64,000 nt of DNA from Pisolithus tinctorius (Eukaryota; Basidiomycota; Agaricomycetes; Boletales; Pisolithaceae), in contig JANFAH010000002.1 of assembly GCA_024663395.1 (NCBI GenBank), positions 2,914,001 to 2,978,000 on the forward strand. The letters are read 5' to 3'. How positions within the stretch are numbered: the stretch's first letter is position 1; every line of letters starts with the position of its first letter. Shown here in pieces: positions 24,027-34,335 of this stretch. The notes beneath the pieces are model-generated. The model saw only the letters and a program-made list of their open reading frames with translations. It was not told the DNA's origin and did no database searches. The translations under genes and the position numbers were made by a program.

Positions 24027-25189
24027 TACTTCAATCCGACAGCAACTACCTATCACCATTTGAGAAACCTGATTCGCAAGTCTCCCTGTCGGGCATGCCG
24101 GCTTTAACGCTTGAATAGCAAGAAACCACGGGAAATTGTTGAGAGGTTGATTGCCTTCTGCATGACTTCCCCTAATGTCCGCGACGTGGAATCAGAACCT
24201 GTCAATGACTCTACTTTTTCTCTCGGCCATAACGGCTCCCGCTCGGCATACTAATGGGAGCACCCAGAGTTCGCTATCCAGAGGTTAACGGCCGTAAGTC
24301 GAGTTGCAAGTCCGTTTGACTTCGGAAACCTGTACTGAGACCCGAGATTTCGTATAATCCTGGAGGTGTTTTCCTCTGTTGCCGCTACCTTTACCTTGAG
24401 GTTATGGATTCTGTGTTATGACCGGCGCGTCGTACTTGAGATAAAAAAAAATGGTGCTGCACATGACCTATGCTGATCATTATTAGTCCCTCAAGACCAC
24501 ATAAGGATTTGCCATTGTGATTCTCGGCGAATGGTCTCGAGTGCTTGCACTGCTGAGTCACCAATATCGTAGTACTCGACCAACAGTTGTCACATGAGAA
24601 CATGGTTCCTTGAAGCCATAGTCGGCGCATTGGTAAAGCCCACAGTGAGGATTCTCAACTGGACACTTGCCAAGACCGGCTACCTTGTTGAACATTGAAA
24701 AGATTGAAAAATTCATAACATGCGAGGCGCAACTGTGTTCTGTGAAGGATTCTGTTACAACAGACTGAGATATTCGGCGGCCTCGTCACAATCAAGCCCG
24801 TATGCCTGTTTGGTGTCCAACGCGTCCCGTCATACGGCATCATGGAAGACATCCAGAATTTAAGGTCAGTTTAACACAGGCTAGCCAGGAGGGAGAGATG
24901 CTCAGCATCGACATACAAGATCCAAATAATGTACGCACAAAAGAAACAGGCGCTACCTACGCAAGAGGAACGTGGTTTCAACTGGGACGCTCATCATGAA
25001 TACATGGAACAAGGTACGCACCAATCACGACTTGCTGCCTATCATCCTGGAGAGTTCGATATCCTGGTTGTCGTACGCGCATTCCAAAACACATACATTG
25101 TTCAGCCGCTCGTACATGAATGAAAACTTCCTTCCTGGAAAGGGTTCCGCAAAGTTTAATTGCAACTTTGGCAAACTTGCCTCTAGCCC
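24027..25189. other. Intergenic, nothing recognised
   Basis: About 1.1 kb of short frames after the HEN1 gene, none with a recognisable motif. It may include the decayed 3' half of the LRR-like relic to its right. Confidence 0.45.
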
Positions 25190-26100
25190 CTACCTAAGGC
25201 AGGCCGTTAGATCATCGATAATGTGCAGTACTCGGCGAAAGTATTCGTTGGTAGTTAGGCTTTTAAGGCGTTGCCGGTGGCAAATCGTGTTTGAGCCCTC
25301 TGCAACGTGGAGGACGGCAACCGTGTCCCCTTTCCGGAGTACCAAGTGGCGCACACTGGGGAATGCCAAACATAGAGACTCCAATGTGGTTTCATGTCCT
25401 TGCAACTGGCCATGCAATTCAAGATGGTCAACGTTGCCCTTGCCGCCGGTGCCAGCGAAAGTGTCACGCAGCGATGGGTTGGGCTGAACTGAGGGCTTTC
25501 AAAGTGTTTGAGCCTAGGTGCCACGATGGCACATATCAGCGCAGCTGAGACCTCGACTCTGCACAGAAACTTTTCGAGCAGAGGGAGTTGAATGTTATTG
25601 GGAGGTAATTGCCGGAGGTTGGCGGAACCATCGAGATATAGAGGTTAGTCTTTGACAAGGCAAGGATCCAAGAAATAACGCAGAACTGATTTCACTGTGC
25701 GAAGAGAAGTGGAGTTTCAAGGCCAGCGCCTTGACGCCAGAAGGTATCTGGCAGCCCACTAACATCCCAAATTTCCCAGAAAGCCACACGTCTTCCAAAC
25801 GAGGAGCATTTTCAGGCCGAAGGTACGGGGGTTCAACTCCTCCGGTCGGCAACGAGGGAACTCCACAAATAAAACTGACGTTAGCGAAGGAAGGGACAAA
25901 TGGTTAAACCTTGGTAAGACCTGGTATATTGAGGATTTGACGGCCGACCACATCTTGAGGCTGCGCAAGTAGCAACGAGGTCAAGTTGTGAGATGAACCA
26001 TCTGCACTCATCCAACCACCCAAAAAGGGCGAATCTCGATGTTTAGCAGTGACCCAGAGCTCCGCTCGAAATTTGTCGGTTTGCCGAGGGGGCCACACGG
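25190..26100 (-). pseudogene. F-box/LRR-like protein relic
   Basis: On the minus strand, short frames in different phases carry leucine-rich repeat-like strings typical of the expanded basidiomycete F-box/LRR families: NHLSLPSLTSV, ENAPRLEDVWLSGKF, GVKALALKLHF, APRLKHFESPQF and FPSVRHLVLRKGDTVAVLHV. They run in a consistent N-to-C order from about 25968 to 25200. No chain of introns restores one long frame and no F-box was found at the expected N-terminus. I infer a decayed copy; a gene with many introns is the alternative. Confidence 0.4.
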
Positions 26101-26135
26101 AAACGACTAGTATCGTGTTTATCGACTAGTTTGCT

Positions 26136-26413
26136 CTCCAGGGAACGGCCGCCGCAAACCTTAAGCTCAACGCTTAGTACATGAGCCGTATGAGCGTAAG
26201 AGGAATCGTGGGGTACAGATCACACTTAAGCTCAATGCTTAGTACGTGGGCTGCTTGAGCATAGGGGGAGCTACGGGGGCCTGGCCACTCTCGAAATTAT
26301 GTATGTCCGTGTCAGCGCTCGAGACTTGTCAACTGTGTGGAGTGTATATCGAAGAGGGCTGGATCGAGACTACTATATGATCCGCTCCGGGGAACGGCCG
26401 CCGGCAACCTTGC
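26136..26413. repeat. 27-bp direct repeat pair (26136 and 26387)
   Basis: Both copies contain ggaacggccgccg followed by caaacctt or gcaacctt, about 250 bp apart, around the 65-bp repeats. A shorter gaacggcc occurs at 31760 near the other end of the element. This may be a remnant of split or terminal repeats of the DIRS-type element. Confidence 0.6.
26160..26289. repeat. 65-bp imperfect tandem repeat
   Basis: Two adjacent copies start at 26160 and 26225, each opening with cttaagctcaaYgcttagta. They differ largely by transitions, several of them CG to TG or CA. They sit at the left edge of the retrotransposon and may belong to its terminal region. Confidence 0.75.
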
Positions 26414-26945
26414 CTTCGTAGCTATGTGAAAGTACTAAAGAAAGCGACTATGAGGCGAGAGGTACAGGATCAGAAGTGAGCGAATGAAAGAGTGGAGAGA
26501 AGTGAACAAGTAGATCGTGAGTAAGACGAGGGTGAATACGATCTATCTAGGTATGGGGGGAAGGCCGCGAGTCGCCAAGCTCACGATTAGGCAAAGCGAC
26601 CGAATCCCGAGATGCCGAGATGCCGAGACACGCGGCGCACGTGGATGGGGGTCACGTGATCCGAAGCTGGTTGGATGCAGCAGAATGGGGTCACGTGATC
26701 AGCCTACGAGAAAATACGAGGAAGAATCGTGCGCGCGAATGATCGGAGGGCATGGGGACCTTCTGAGTGTGAGTGAGCAGACGAGTGGAAAGAGAAAGGC
26801 GGGAGGCCACCAGACTGACCAAATCAGAGTTTGGCTCACAACGCGGTGGCTTCGCGCCAACCCACACACCTGAGACAAGCGAACGATACTGGTAGAAGAA
26901 ACATTTAAAGGATTGATTGTCATTCAGACCGAACTAACGCGTAAA

Positions 26946-28487
26946 CTAAGGACGGGATACAGTACGAACGTTCGTACGATGGGCGAAATTGTCCATGATC
27001 GAGTCTAAAGAAAGTAAACGAGCAGAGTCGGCAGATGAAGAGATGAAAAGTGGGAGGATGCTACTAATTTGACGCCAATATTCGAGGAAAGCCTGAGATT
27101 TCCAATGTCCCTGTGTGGCAACTACATCAGGAGGAACCCCTTGAAGAAGGAGCTTGGTCACACCTCCGATGCAAAAGGCATGACCGGGCATGTCAGGGTA
27201 ACCAGCGGCCACCCAGATCTGATTGCATCTTTGCAAAAACCAGGAGTGTGTCATGGGGGACCAACCTGTCGGCATGCGAAACACGAATAAAGGTGTGTGA
27301 GAGGGGAGGCTGAGGCTACCCGTGCAATGGTTGAGAAGGGCATCTAAAGGGCAGGTGCGATGATTGCGGGTGGTAATGGAGATGTCGGAGCCAACATTGA
27401 GGGTAGTCTTAGACCAGGGAATGTGAAAAGAAGAGTAATGCGTACCATTTTCTAGTTGGGAAATGGAAAGAGGTAAAATCTGACGAGAGACGTGTTTGAC
27501 GGCATTGAAGGCATTAATGGAGGGAATGAGAAGTTCGCCCAAATGGCAACAACACCAGAAGGCGACAGATGCAAGCGCCCAAACTGCGGTGTCAAAGGAA
27601 TTGTTCAAGACGAGTTGGTCGTGTAAGACGCATAAGGCATCAAGGGTGACAGGGGGACGTTTGGCATGTTTGGAAGAGGGGGGAACTAACTTAGTGAAAC
27701 CCCTCCGCACGTGATGAAGTTTGTCATTGGCTTTCCATTCTGCACCATTGACGATGTGCCAGAAGTGCAAACCAGCAAGCCAGTTATTAAGTGTCTTGTC
27801 TGAAAGGCGTCCGGCATGATGTGAGGCGAAGAGAGCAATGAGCTCAGTGGATGCGGGCATGTGAGCTGACTCTGGGATGGATAATTCATCACAAAATTGT
27901 GTAAAACGGAGGAGGCCTGCCCCGTAATTAGAGCGAGTGTTGACATCGAGGGACTGGAGCATGACGCGAAAGAGTTGCAAAACAGAGGAGTGGGGAAAAC
28001 GTGCTTCAAGTGCCATGAGGAAGTTAGAGGCATGTGGGGAGGACCAAGAAATAAGGTGATCGCTCGTGATGACATGGGGACGCCATGGTGATGGTTGTAT
28101 GAATGCATCAGGTCTGGGGCAGCGAGGCTTCCTGTGTTGAAGAGGGTCGAGGGAAGTAGAGATGGCACAACAGATTTGGGCATCAGCGTTGGCATGGAAG
28201 GCAGCAGCAGCGGCACGGATGTCCACGCCCCGTAAGAACTCATCAATCAGAGAGGGTGGGTCCATCGCGAAAGAGGTGTGCGATGGAAGGATGAGGGGTA
28301 GGTGGGTCTGCAATATGGTTAGAGGGTGAAGGATATATACCGCGTGAGATGCCATCTGCCAAGTTGTCAGCAGAGGTGACATAAGAGAAAATGGGACGCA
28401 CACGTGCCTGGTGAGCCAGTAGAGAAGCCCGACGAATGGACAAATTCGAAAAAGGGTTGTGAGAACGGCCTTTTTCAAAGGCTGCAA
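26946..28487 (-). pseudogene. DIRS-type tyrosine recombinase, catalytic Arg residues lost
   Basis: A long open frame of 513 codons; the likely translated part starts at the ATG at 28265 (MDPPSLIDEFLRGV), as the earlier part overlaps RT in another frame. The recombinase strands and helices are visible: NYGAGLLRFTQFCDEL (SAM-like core-binding domain), then the catalytic domain with CCCHLGELL, PGHAFCIGG, GHWKSQAFLEYW. Numbering from the frame start, the His436, His461 and nucleophile Tyr470 remain, but the first Arg is His315 and the Arg of H-x-x-R is Cys439. Both codons differ from Arg codons by one CpG transition. The frame itself is unbroken, so loss appears recent. Confidence 0.8.
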
Positions 28488-30222
28488 TCGAACCTTGATT
28501 ATTGCTGTGGATCAGGATGACTGAGTCAGTGATTCCACGACTGATAATGAGTTGGATTGCCAATTTGATAGTGACTGTCTCAAGAAAGCCAATGTCTAGG
28601 TAAGGTTGGTGCCAATTGTCGATGAGTTGCCATGTGGCCCAGTGGTCCTTGACAAGAATGCCAATACCGAAGTCAGAGGAGGTGTCGACCCAGATAGGAA
28701 GATCCAAAGGAGGTGGAGGCAATGTGACAGAGGTGGGTGGGGAGGGGACAGAGAGTAAATCGAACCACCATTTGAGGTCCGAGAGGATGGATGGGCGAAT
28801 ATAATGTGGCTTGAATTCATCGGGGAATTCAGTGATCCATTGGTAGATGGGAGCAAGGAAGGAACTGGCAAAGGGGAAGACAAAAGTGATGTGATTAAGG
28901 GTACCTGCAATCTTTTCTGCATCCTGCTTGAAAATGTGGGAGGAAGAGGAGGAGATGAAAGTAGAGAGGCGGGTAAGGTACTTTAGACGTTTGGACTCCA
29001 CGAGGGAAACAGTCTTTTGAGGGATGTTCCAGAGGAAACCCAAGAATTCAACAGAGTCGCGAAAGGGTTGGCCCTTCTCTTTGTGCCATGGAACACCGAG
29101 ATGGGATATAAGATGTTTGGCGTGTTCGAGATCATAGTCATAGCGATAGACTTCACCATCACAGACTCCGAGGAAAGGTCCCTGAGGGGAGGGCGAATGA
29201 AAGACGTTGTAATCGTCTACCCATTTGAGAGCAGGACCCATGTGAAGAGCATCCCAAATATCAATGACAGCATCAGCAACCTCACCCTGTAAGCCGGAAG
29301 CAGGGGAGAGGCCGAAAGGTAAAACGTGATCGAGGAACAACTGGTCGTCAAGCATGACGACCAAGAAACGCTTATGGTCAGGGTGGATGAGAATGCCATG
29401 GTATGCGGCTTCGATGTCAAGGGAAGCAGCCTGAGTACCAGGTGGGGCACGAGCAATCTGAGAAGGGAGAAAGAGAAAGCAATAAGCGATAGCATGAGAA
29501 AGAAGAACGAAAAAGGAGAGGGCGAATGACTGTGGACAGTCATTGGTGGCAGACAGCCCGGGACGTCACAATGGGAAGGGCGTGCCTTCAAATGTTTAGG
29601 GTTGGTTCGAAAAATGGTCCCCTCCATGTGAAGAGCATCTGCACAAGCATGGGGAAATGAAGATACTGACAATGAAGGTGGTGAATTGGGCCGACCCCCA
29701 ACGAGTGGTGAAATTGTCCACATTAATCTGATTATTGATGGAGAGACATGGGGAGCCTTTATAAGAAAGGTTGCAGCAAACACAGATCTTATCAGGAGCA
29801 CTGTTGAGACCAGATTTAATAACAATTTGAAAGGGAGATGAGCGGAAGGGACCAATCTTGGTGTAGAGTTTGTTGGATGTGAAGGGGCCAGACATGCGGC
29901 CTAAGCAAAGTTCATCTTCAATGTAATCCCGAATGGCATCAAGATGGGTGGAAATGCTTTGGTGATTAGCAGGAATGTAAGTCAAAGTGAGGGGCTCCAA
30001 ATCTCCAATGGGGAATCTGAAGGTTAATTTTGATGGTAGGTCAGGATATTGATCTAATAACTTAAGTGCATGAAGAGTCAAGTCAAATGCAGAAGCTGAA
30101 TAAGGAGTGATAATGCAAGAAAAGTCTGGATCTGAGTCGAACAATGTGTGGATGATGCGAGAAGAGTTGGAGAAAATGTGGTGGGGGGGGGAAGATATGG
30201 AAGGGGCGCAAGAAGGGCTCAA
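28243..30222 (-). pseudogene. DIRS-type reverse transcriptase and RNase H
   Basis: Part one (30222-29671) holds the RT fingers: a -1 frame after gag, without an ATG. Part two (29457-28243) holds ARAPPGTQAASLDIEAAYHG, FLVVMLDDQLF, PFGLSPASG and the catalytic WVDDYNVF, then RNase H with IWVDTSSDFGIGILV and HSNNQGSIAAFEKG. The two parts join in phase 0 if 29458-29670 is removed as a GT-AG segment, so the element may use an intron; otherwise this is a frameshifted insertion. In RNase H the family motif is normally S-D-N-Q-G; here it is S-N-N-Q-G (codon 28503-28501). The RT catalytic Asp pair is intact. Confidence 0.75.
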
Positions 30223-30227
30223 CGTGT

Positions 30228-31562
30228 TCAGGCAGACTTGTGATTGGAAGCGCCATGGTCACGAGAGCCACAGATGGCGCAGATGTGCTGGTCAGGGTGA
30301 TTGTTGCGACAGGGTTTTTTGGTGGTGGCGAGTTGAAAGGGGAAGCAGATTGGGGAATTGTTGTCACGTCGCACAAGTTTGCCTTCATGAGACCTCGCAA
30401 ACGTTTGTTGGCCTTTTGGCATAGTCTCTTCAGAGCAGAGGGAGTATTTGTGACCGGGGCAGGTGCAGATGAGACATGTTGGCTGGGATCGCTGGTTGCC
30501 TCGAAAGGAATTGTCGGCCATGTCTTGGCAGGGTTTGTGATCATATGGCAAGTAGTGTTGGGTCCAAAAGGAAGATTTTTCGGAGGAGGAAGAATTGGAA
30601 ACTTTGATAAGAAGTTGAACAAGGTGTGATTTGTATTGATCGATGGTAAGGGTGAACTTGGGGTCTGATGTGCACTTCCTACGAATCTCAATGTCAAATT
30701 TAAGAATGGCAGTAAAAGAGTCAAGGAAGTCGTCCTTCCGAGTGAGAAAATGGAAGTGGCAAGACCACATGCGTCTCAGGACTGAACCAAGATGTTCACC
30801 AATCCACTCTAGGTAGCATTCCCAAGCAGAATACCAATCGAGAGGACACATGTCAGCCTCCTTAGGGAATTGGCTGATGTCAAGGACATAGACATTTTGT
30901 CCCTTGTGGTGGAGTTTGGTGATTTTTATGGAGTGGGGTTCATTCTGGAGCCTAGACAAAGCTTCGTAGGTGAACAGAGTGAGGGGGACATGATAACCGG
31001 CATCAGCCAAATCGTCAATGAGGTTAGAGATGGGGAGGGCAGTGTCATCAGGGGTGACAACTGGGGTATGTTCATTGAGGTCAAAAAGAAGGGGGCGGTG
31101 GACCTTGGACCAATGAGATGTGGAAGAACATGCTTGTTCTGCATCCATGAGGTTGTCGACTGTGGTCTTTGTAGAAGGGGACATGAGGATATATGCAGCC
31201 AACATTTGTTGCACTGAAGAACCGGAGTTGCCAGAAGTGGGGACTGGAGTCTTAGGAGGGACAGGGGGTGGGGCAAGAGGGGTGGAGGTCAGTTGAGCAG
31301 TGGGAGTGGCTATATGCAGGGTGACTATATGCTGAGGGGGCATAGAAGCGGCAGGGTGCGTCACCACAACAGACAGAGTCTGTATGATTGGAACGGGAGC
31401 CGACTGTCCAACAGGTGCCAAGAGAGGAGGCTGTATGGCTGTGGTCTGTGAGGTCGTCGAAGACGCACCCAGATTGTTGGCAGGAGGCGGCACTGCTGGC
31501 TGAGCAGAAGTGTTGGAAGACATGTTCTGAGAGAAGGGAACACCTGTAGGTAAAGAAGACAT
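30228..31562 (-). CDS. DIRS-type gag protein
   Basis: Open frame of 444 residues from the ATG at 31562. The N-terminal 200 residues are Pro/Thr/Ala-rich. The middle has the YEALSRLQNEPH and PLDWYSAWECYLEWIGEHL strings, a likely capsid-like helical region. The C-terminus carries a CCHC zinc knuckle CLICTCPGHKYSLC (C-x2-C-x4-H-x4-C), followed by a CCHH variant CAICGSRDHGASNH just before the stop. It binds nucleic acid in the virus-like particle. The next frame (RT) begins 6 nt before the stop in the -1 frame. The frame is intact, unlike the other genes of the element. Confidence 0.8.
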   Translation of the reverse strand: MSSLPTGVPFSQNMSSNTSAQPAVPPPANNLGASSTTSQTTAIQPPLLAPVGQSAPVPIIQTLSVVVTHPAASMPPQHIVTLHIATPTAQLTSTPLAPPPVPPKTPVPTSGNSGSSVQQMLAAYILMSPSTKTTVDNLMDAEQACSSTSHWSKVHRPLLFDLNEHTPVVTPDDTALPISNLIDDLADAGYHVPLTLFTYEALSRLQNEPHSIKITKLHHKGQNVYVLDISQFPKEADMCPLDWYSAWECYLEWIGEHLGSVLRRMWSCHFHFLTRKDDFLDSFTAILKFDIEIRRKCTSDPKFTLTIDQYKSHLVQLLIKVSNSSSSEKSSFWTQHYLPYDHKPCQDMADNSFRGNQRSQPTCLICTCPGHKYSLCSEETMPKGQQTFARSHEGKLVRRDNNSPICFPFQLATTKKPCRNNHPDQHICAICGSRDHGASNHKSA

Positions 31563-31658
31563 GATTTTAGAGCGAAGTTCAGACAATGTATGCACGAGAT
31601 ATACGACAGGACGAGCGCAGACAAAGAAGTCAAAGACGAAGAGGTGGAGAGACTCAGG

Positions 31659-31690
31659 AGATAATCTAAGTATGGGTACTTAGATTATCT
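31659..31690. repeat. Perfect 14-bp inverted repeat, 4-nt loop
   Basis: agataatctaagta and its exact reverse complement are separated by tggg. The site lies 97 bp upstream of the gag ATG. A related string tatctaggtatggg occurs at the other side of the element (26544). It could be a terminal or internal complementary region of the DIRS-type element, or a recombinase site. Confidence 0.8.
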
Positions 31691-31725
31691 AAGGTTCACG
31701 TGATCGCTACGAAGGCCATGTTCAC

Positions 31726-32085
31726 TCTACACACGATCACAAGCTCACTGGTTGCTAGTGAACGGCCACTTGGTACACCATTACACAGGTGCTTTCAGAA
31801 AAGTGGAGGCTAGACCAGTAGGGAGATTCTATTCTCCAGGTTGGGCAAAGGTCTGAAGGTTGACATTTGGTCACCAAGTGTTCCCATGCATTTATTTCAG
31901 TCCCTAATCCCGTTACAATTGTGATCATATCTTACGTATAATGGAGGGTATGCGATTGTATTCGAAAACAAAATTATTAGTTTTAACCTTCGTTATCTAG
32001 TCAAAAGCCCTGCGTCTGTAGCAAATATTACGTGGTTTCTTAGGCATCGTGATCATGGTCTGAAGGAAGGGCGATGAGTCACTAG
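31726..32085. other. Intergenic between the retrotransposon and CYP51
   Basis: About 360 bases with no gene, holding the 3' flank of CYP51. No target-site duplication could be recognised. Confidence 0.5.
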
Positions 32086-34033
32086 TCAGAAAAAGATTGG
32101 GAACAAACGACGAACATGGTAGTTGTGCTCCGGGAACGCGCAGCCTGGTTCCAATCTGACCTCAACCTTGCGGAGGATTGTTGCAAGAATCGCTGCAAGT
32201 TGCAGATAGGCGAACTACGGAAACAATAAGCACGTCTCATCGATGGGAATTTGAAAACGCCACTGTACCTGTTCGCCAATGCAACGGTGTCGGCCGGCAC
32301 CGAAAGGTTGATAGGGGCTGTCTGTACCCTTGCTGACAGCGCCAAATCCGAAATCCACCTTCTCACCATTTTCGTCCATGTAAGTCTTGAACGCTTCGGC
32401 GGCAACACCTTCTGGATCGCTCCATCTTGTTGGGTCCCAGATGTGAGGGTTGGACCATATCTTAGGATCTACCTGGCTAACGGCGGGACAGGCAAGAACA
32501 TAGTGGCCCTTGGGAACCACATATGTCTTATCTTCTGCAGGCGCTGAGAGTGTGGGTGAAACAGTGACGTCCGTACGGACGTAGCGGAGAATACTGTGGA
32601 TCGGGGGGTGCATACGGAGGGTTTCGCGGATTACAGAATCGAGGATAGGGAGCCGACGCATTTCTTCGTAGGTCATTTCACGGAACGTGCCATCGGGGTT
32701 ACCAAAGTGTTCGACCTGTTCCTTATAGAGAGATTCCCTGTGTCATACAGTCAGATTGCGGGCATTTTAGGCGAGAATACCCAAACTTACTGGGCCTGGA
32801 CGTTTTCCGCAAGGTGGAGAATTGCCCATGATCCCGTTGCCGAACTCGTATGTTGGCCAGCCATCAAAAGAGCGATCATGAGGTGAGCAATCTCATGATC
32901 TTCGAGTTGTCTACCATCACGGTACCGCTGGTTCTGAAGGGCAGAGATCATGTCTTGCATGTCCTTGAGATACCGCTGTCAGTAACACTCACACAAGTTG
33001 ATGTCGCATACACTCACGTCACCACTCTCTTTCCGTTTACGGATGATGTTGACGTAGAAGTCACTCATTTTCTTGTGTGCCTCGTCTCGACGACGATAGC
33101 TCGCCAACGGCAGGTTAGGGAACAGGAAATTGATCGGTGTGAAGCCGCCATCCAGGGCGGCATACAGATCGGAGAACGATTTGTCCATGTTGTCTCTGAT
33201 CTCTTTGCCTTGAAGGGTCCGCGAGGCAGTTAAAATCGTGATTTGGGCTACGATGTCGGCAATATCGAAGCGACCCCAGTCATTGATGTCGTTCATCTGA
33301 TAGGTGAGGAAAGCCGGGTCTGTCTTCATAAACTGTTCCACCTCTTCCTCGATCATGCTGACGTAGGCCCGGAAATTTTCGATTGATAGACCGACTTTCA
33401 CAAACTTCTTTTGTTCCATGAACACATCGTTTGGAACGTCGTAGACGACGTCCTTGCCGAAGACTGGAGTCGTGAGGTGCTATGGTAACTGGTGAGAAAA
33501 GAAAAATCTACACAGGCGCACAAGAATCACCGTGTATGCATCCTCAGCTGAGAAAAACGTGGACTTGCCCCCGAGCACGAAGTTATTACCTTTGGGACCG
33601 AGTGCAACGGTGACCTTACGGCCAAACAGGATAAAGGTGAAGACGTCTCCGTACTACGCCTCTCCGTTAGGAGATGTTTCGGCACTTTAATTTTGGGAAC
33701 CGTGCACACCTTTTCTCGACACTTGAAGAAGAATCCAAGGGGATCGTGTCCGTAGGAGATAGATGAACCAACAATGGGTATCCAGTGGAACACCTCTGGA
33801 GGGAGAGAGCGGTCACGCGGCCAGAGCTGAAAGGGGGTCAGTGGCATTCGCGGCGGGGAAAGGACTAGTGGACCCACGAGTTGTCTGAGCACATTTAGGA
33901 CGATGGCAACGATGGGAGAATAGAGTAAGGTGAGCAATACAGCGCGTCCAGGAGAAGCAGCGACGTGATCCTGCACTGAGTCGAGCAGACTGGCTGCATA
34001 GCCAGTCGTATGGAGGGTGCTGTTCATCGACAT
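32086..34033 (-). CDS. ERG11: Lanosterol/eburicol 14-alpha-demethylase CYP51
   Basis: Exons on the minus strand are 34033-33710, 33653-33531, 33479-33018, 32975-32791, 32737-32269 and 32214-32086, giving 563 residues. The enzyme is an ER-anchored P450 that removes the 14-alpha-methyl group in ergosterol synthesis and is the azole target. Visible: an N-terminal hydrophobic anchor (VLLTLLYSPIVAIVLNVL), the CYP51 signature YGDVFTFILFGRKVTVALGP, I-helix LLMAGQHTSSATGSW, K-helix ETLRMHPPIHS (ExxR) and the heme loop PFGAGRHRCIGEQ with the Cys ligand. The B-C region FGKDVVYDVPN retains the Tyr involved in azole binding. All key residues are present and the exon phases agree. It is 500 bp from the retrotransposon. 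Confidence 0.96.
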
Positions 34034-34335
34034 GGTAGGCAAGGAAAGACAAGTGTCAAAGGAACGGCGAGCTTTTACCAGTCTCACGACGCGACGGCTG
34101 ATTTTTTTATGAACCCTTTACAGTAAATTTGCGAGTGGAACGATTTCACTAATTACGTCATTACGGCTAAGTGGACCAATCAAATGCACTCTAATGATTA
34201 ACGACCCATTTGCCCAACGTGGTACGCGTCGCCGCATTAGTCGCTCTGCCATTGAGCGCCAAGGGGATAAAATAGTGTACATATATCAATGTATCAAATG
34301 TGACTGTGGCCGTGTGGACGATCAGCGTGGATCAA
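34034..34335. other. Intergenic, CYP51 promoter and exoribonuclease 3' flank
   Basis: 302 bases. Contains a D-arm-like string on the minus strand (34243-34257) but no tRNA gene. No other feature seen. Confidence 0.5.

Larger units (their letters stand above)
26136..31725 (-). mobile_element. DIRS-type tyrosine-recombinase retrotransposon (inactivated copy)
   Basis: The minus strand reads gag (31562-30228), RT/RNase H (30222-28243) and tyrosine recombinase (28487-26946), overlapping in different frames. This order, with a recombinase in place of a DDE integrase, defines DIRS-order elements. The left flank has a 65-bp repeat pair and a 27-bp direct repeat; the right flank has a perfect 14-bp palindrome. 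An 11-base string gccttcgtagc occurs near the left end (26414) and inverted near the right end (about 31710), which may be part of terminal inverted repeats. The exact ends are not visible; the coordinates given are estimates. Active-site changes in the recombinase and RNase H suggest it cannot move on its own. Confidence 0.85.

Noticed and set aside
25816..25850. Hairpin with a GTTCAA-containing loop, like a tRNA T-arm
   Set aside because: No D-arm, anticodon arm or acceptor partner 70 nt upstream; it sits in the LRR-like relic and the pairing may be chance.
26962..26977. 16-bp palindrome gtacgaacgttcgtac at the end of the recombinase frame
   Set aside because: It lies in coding sequence and has no loop or partner; kept only as a possible recombination site, without further evidence.
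28804..29529. Plus-strand frames opposite the RT gene
   Set aside because: Shadows of the RT frame; no family similarity.
30870..31217. Plus-strand open frames across the retrotransposon (for example 30870-31217 and 30240-30629)
   Set aside because: They mirror the coding strand of gag and RT and have no motif; shadow frames.
34243..34257. D-arm-like string gctcaatggcagagc on the minus strand, as in a tRNA A box
   Set aside because: No T-arm (B box GGTTCRA) or matching acceptor stem within the needed distance.
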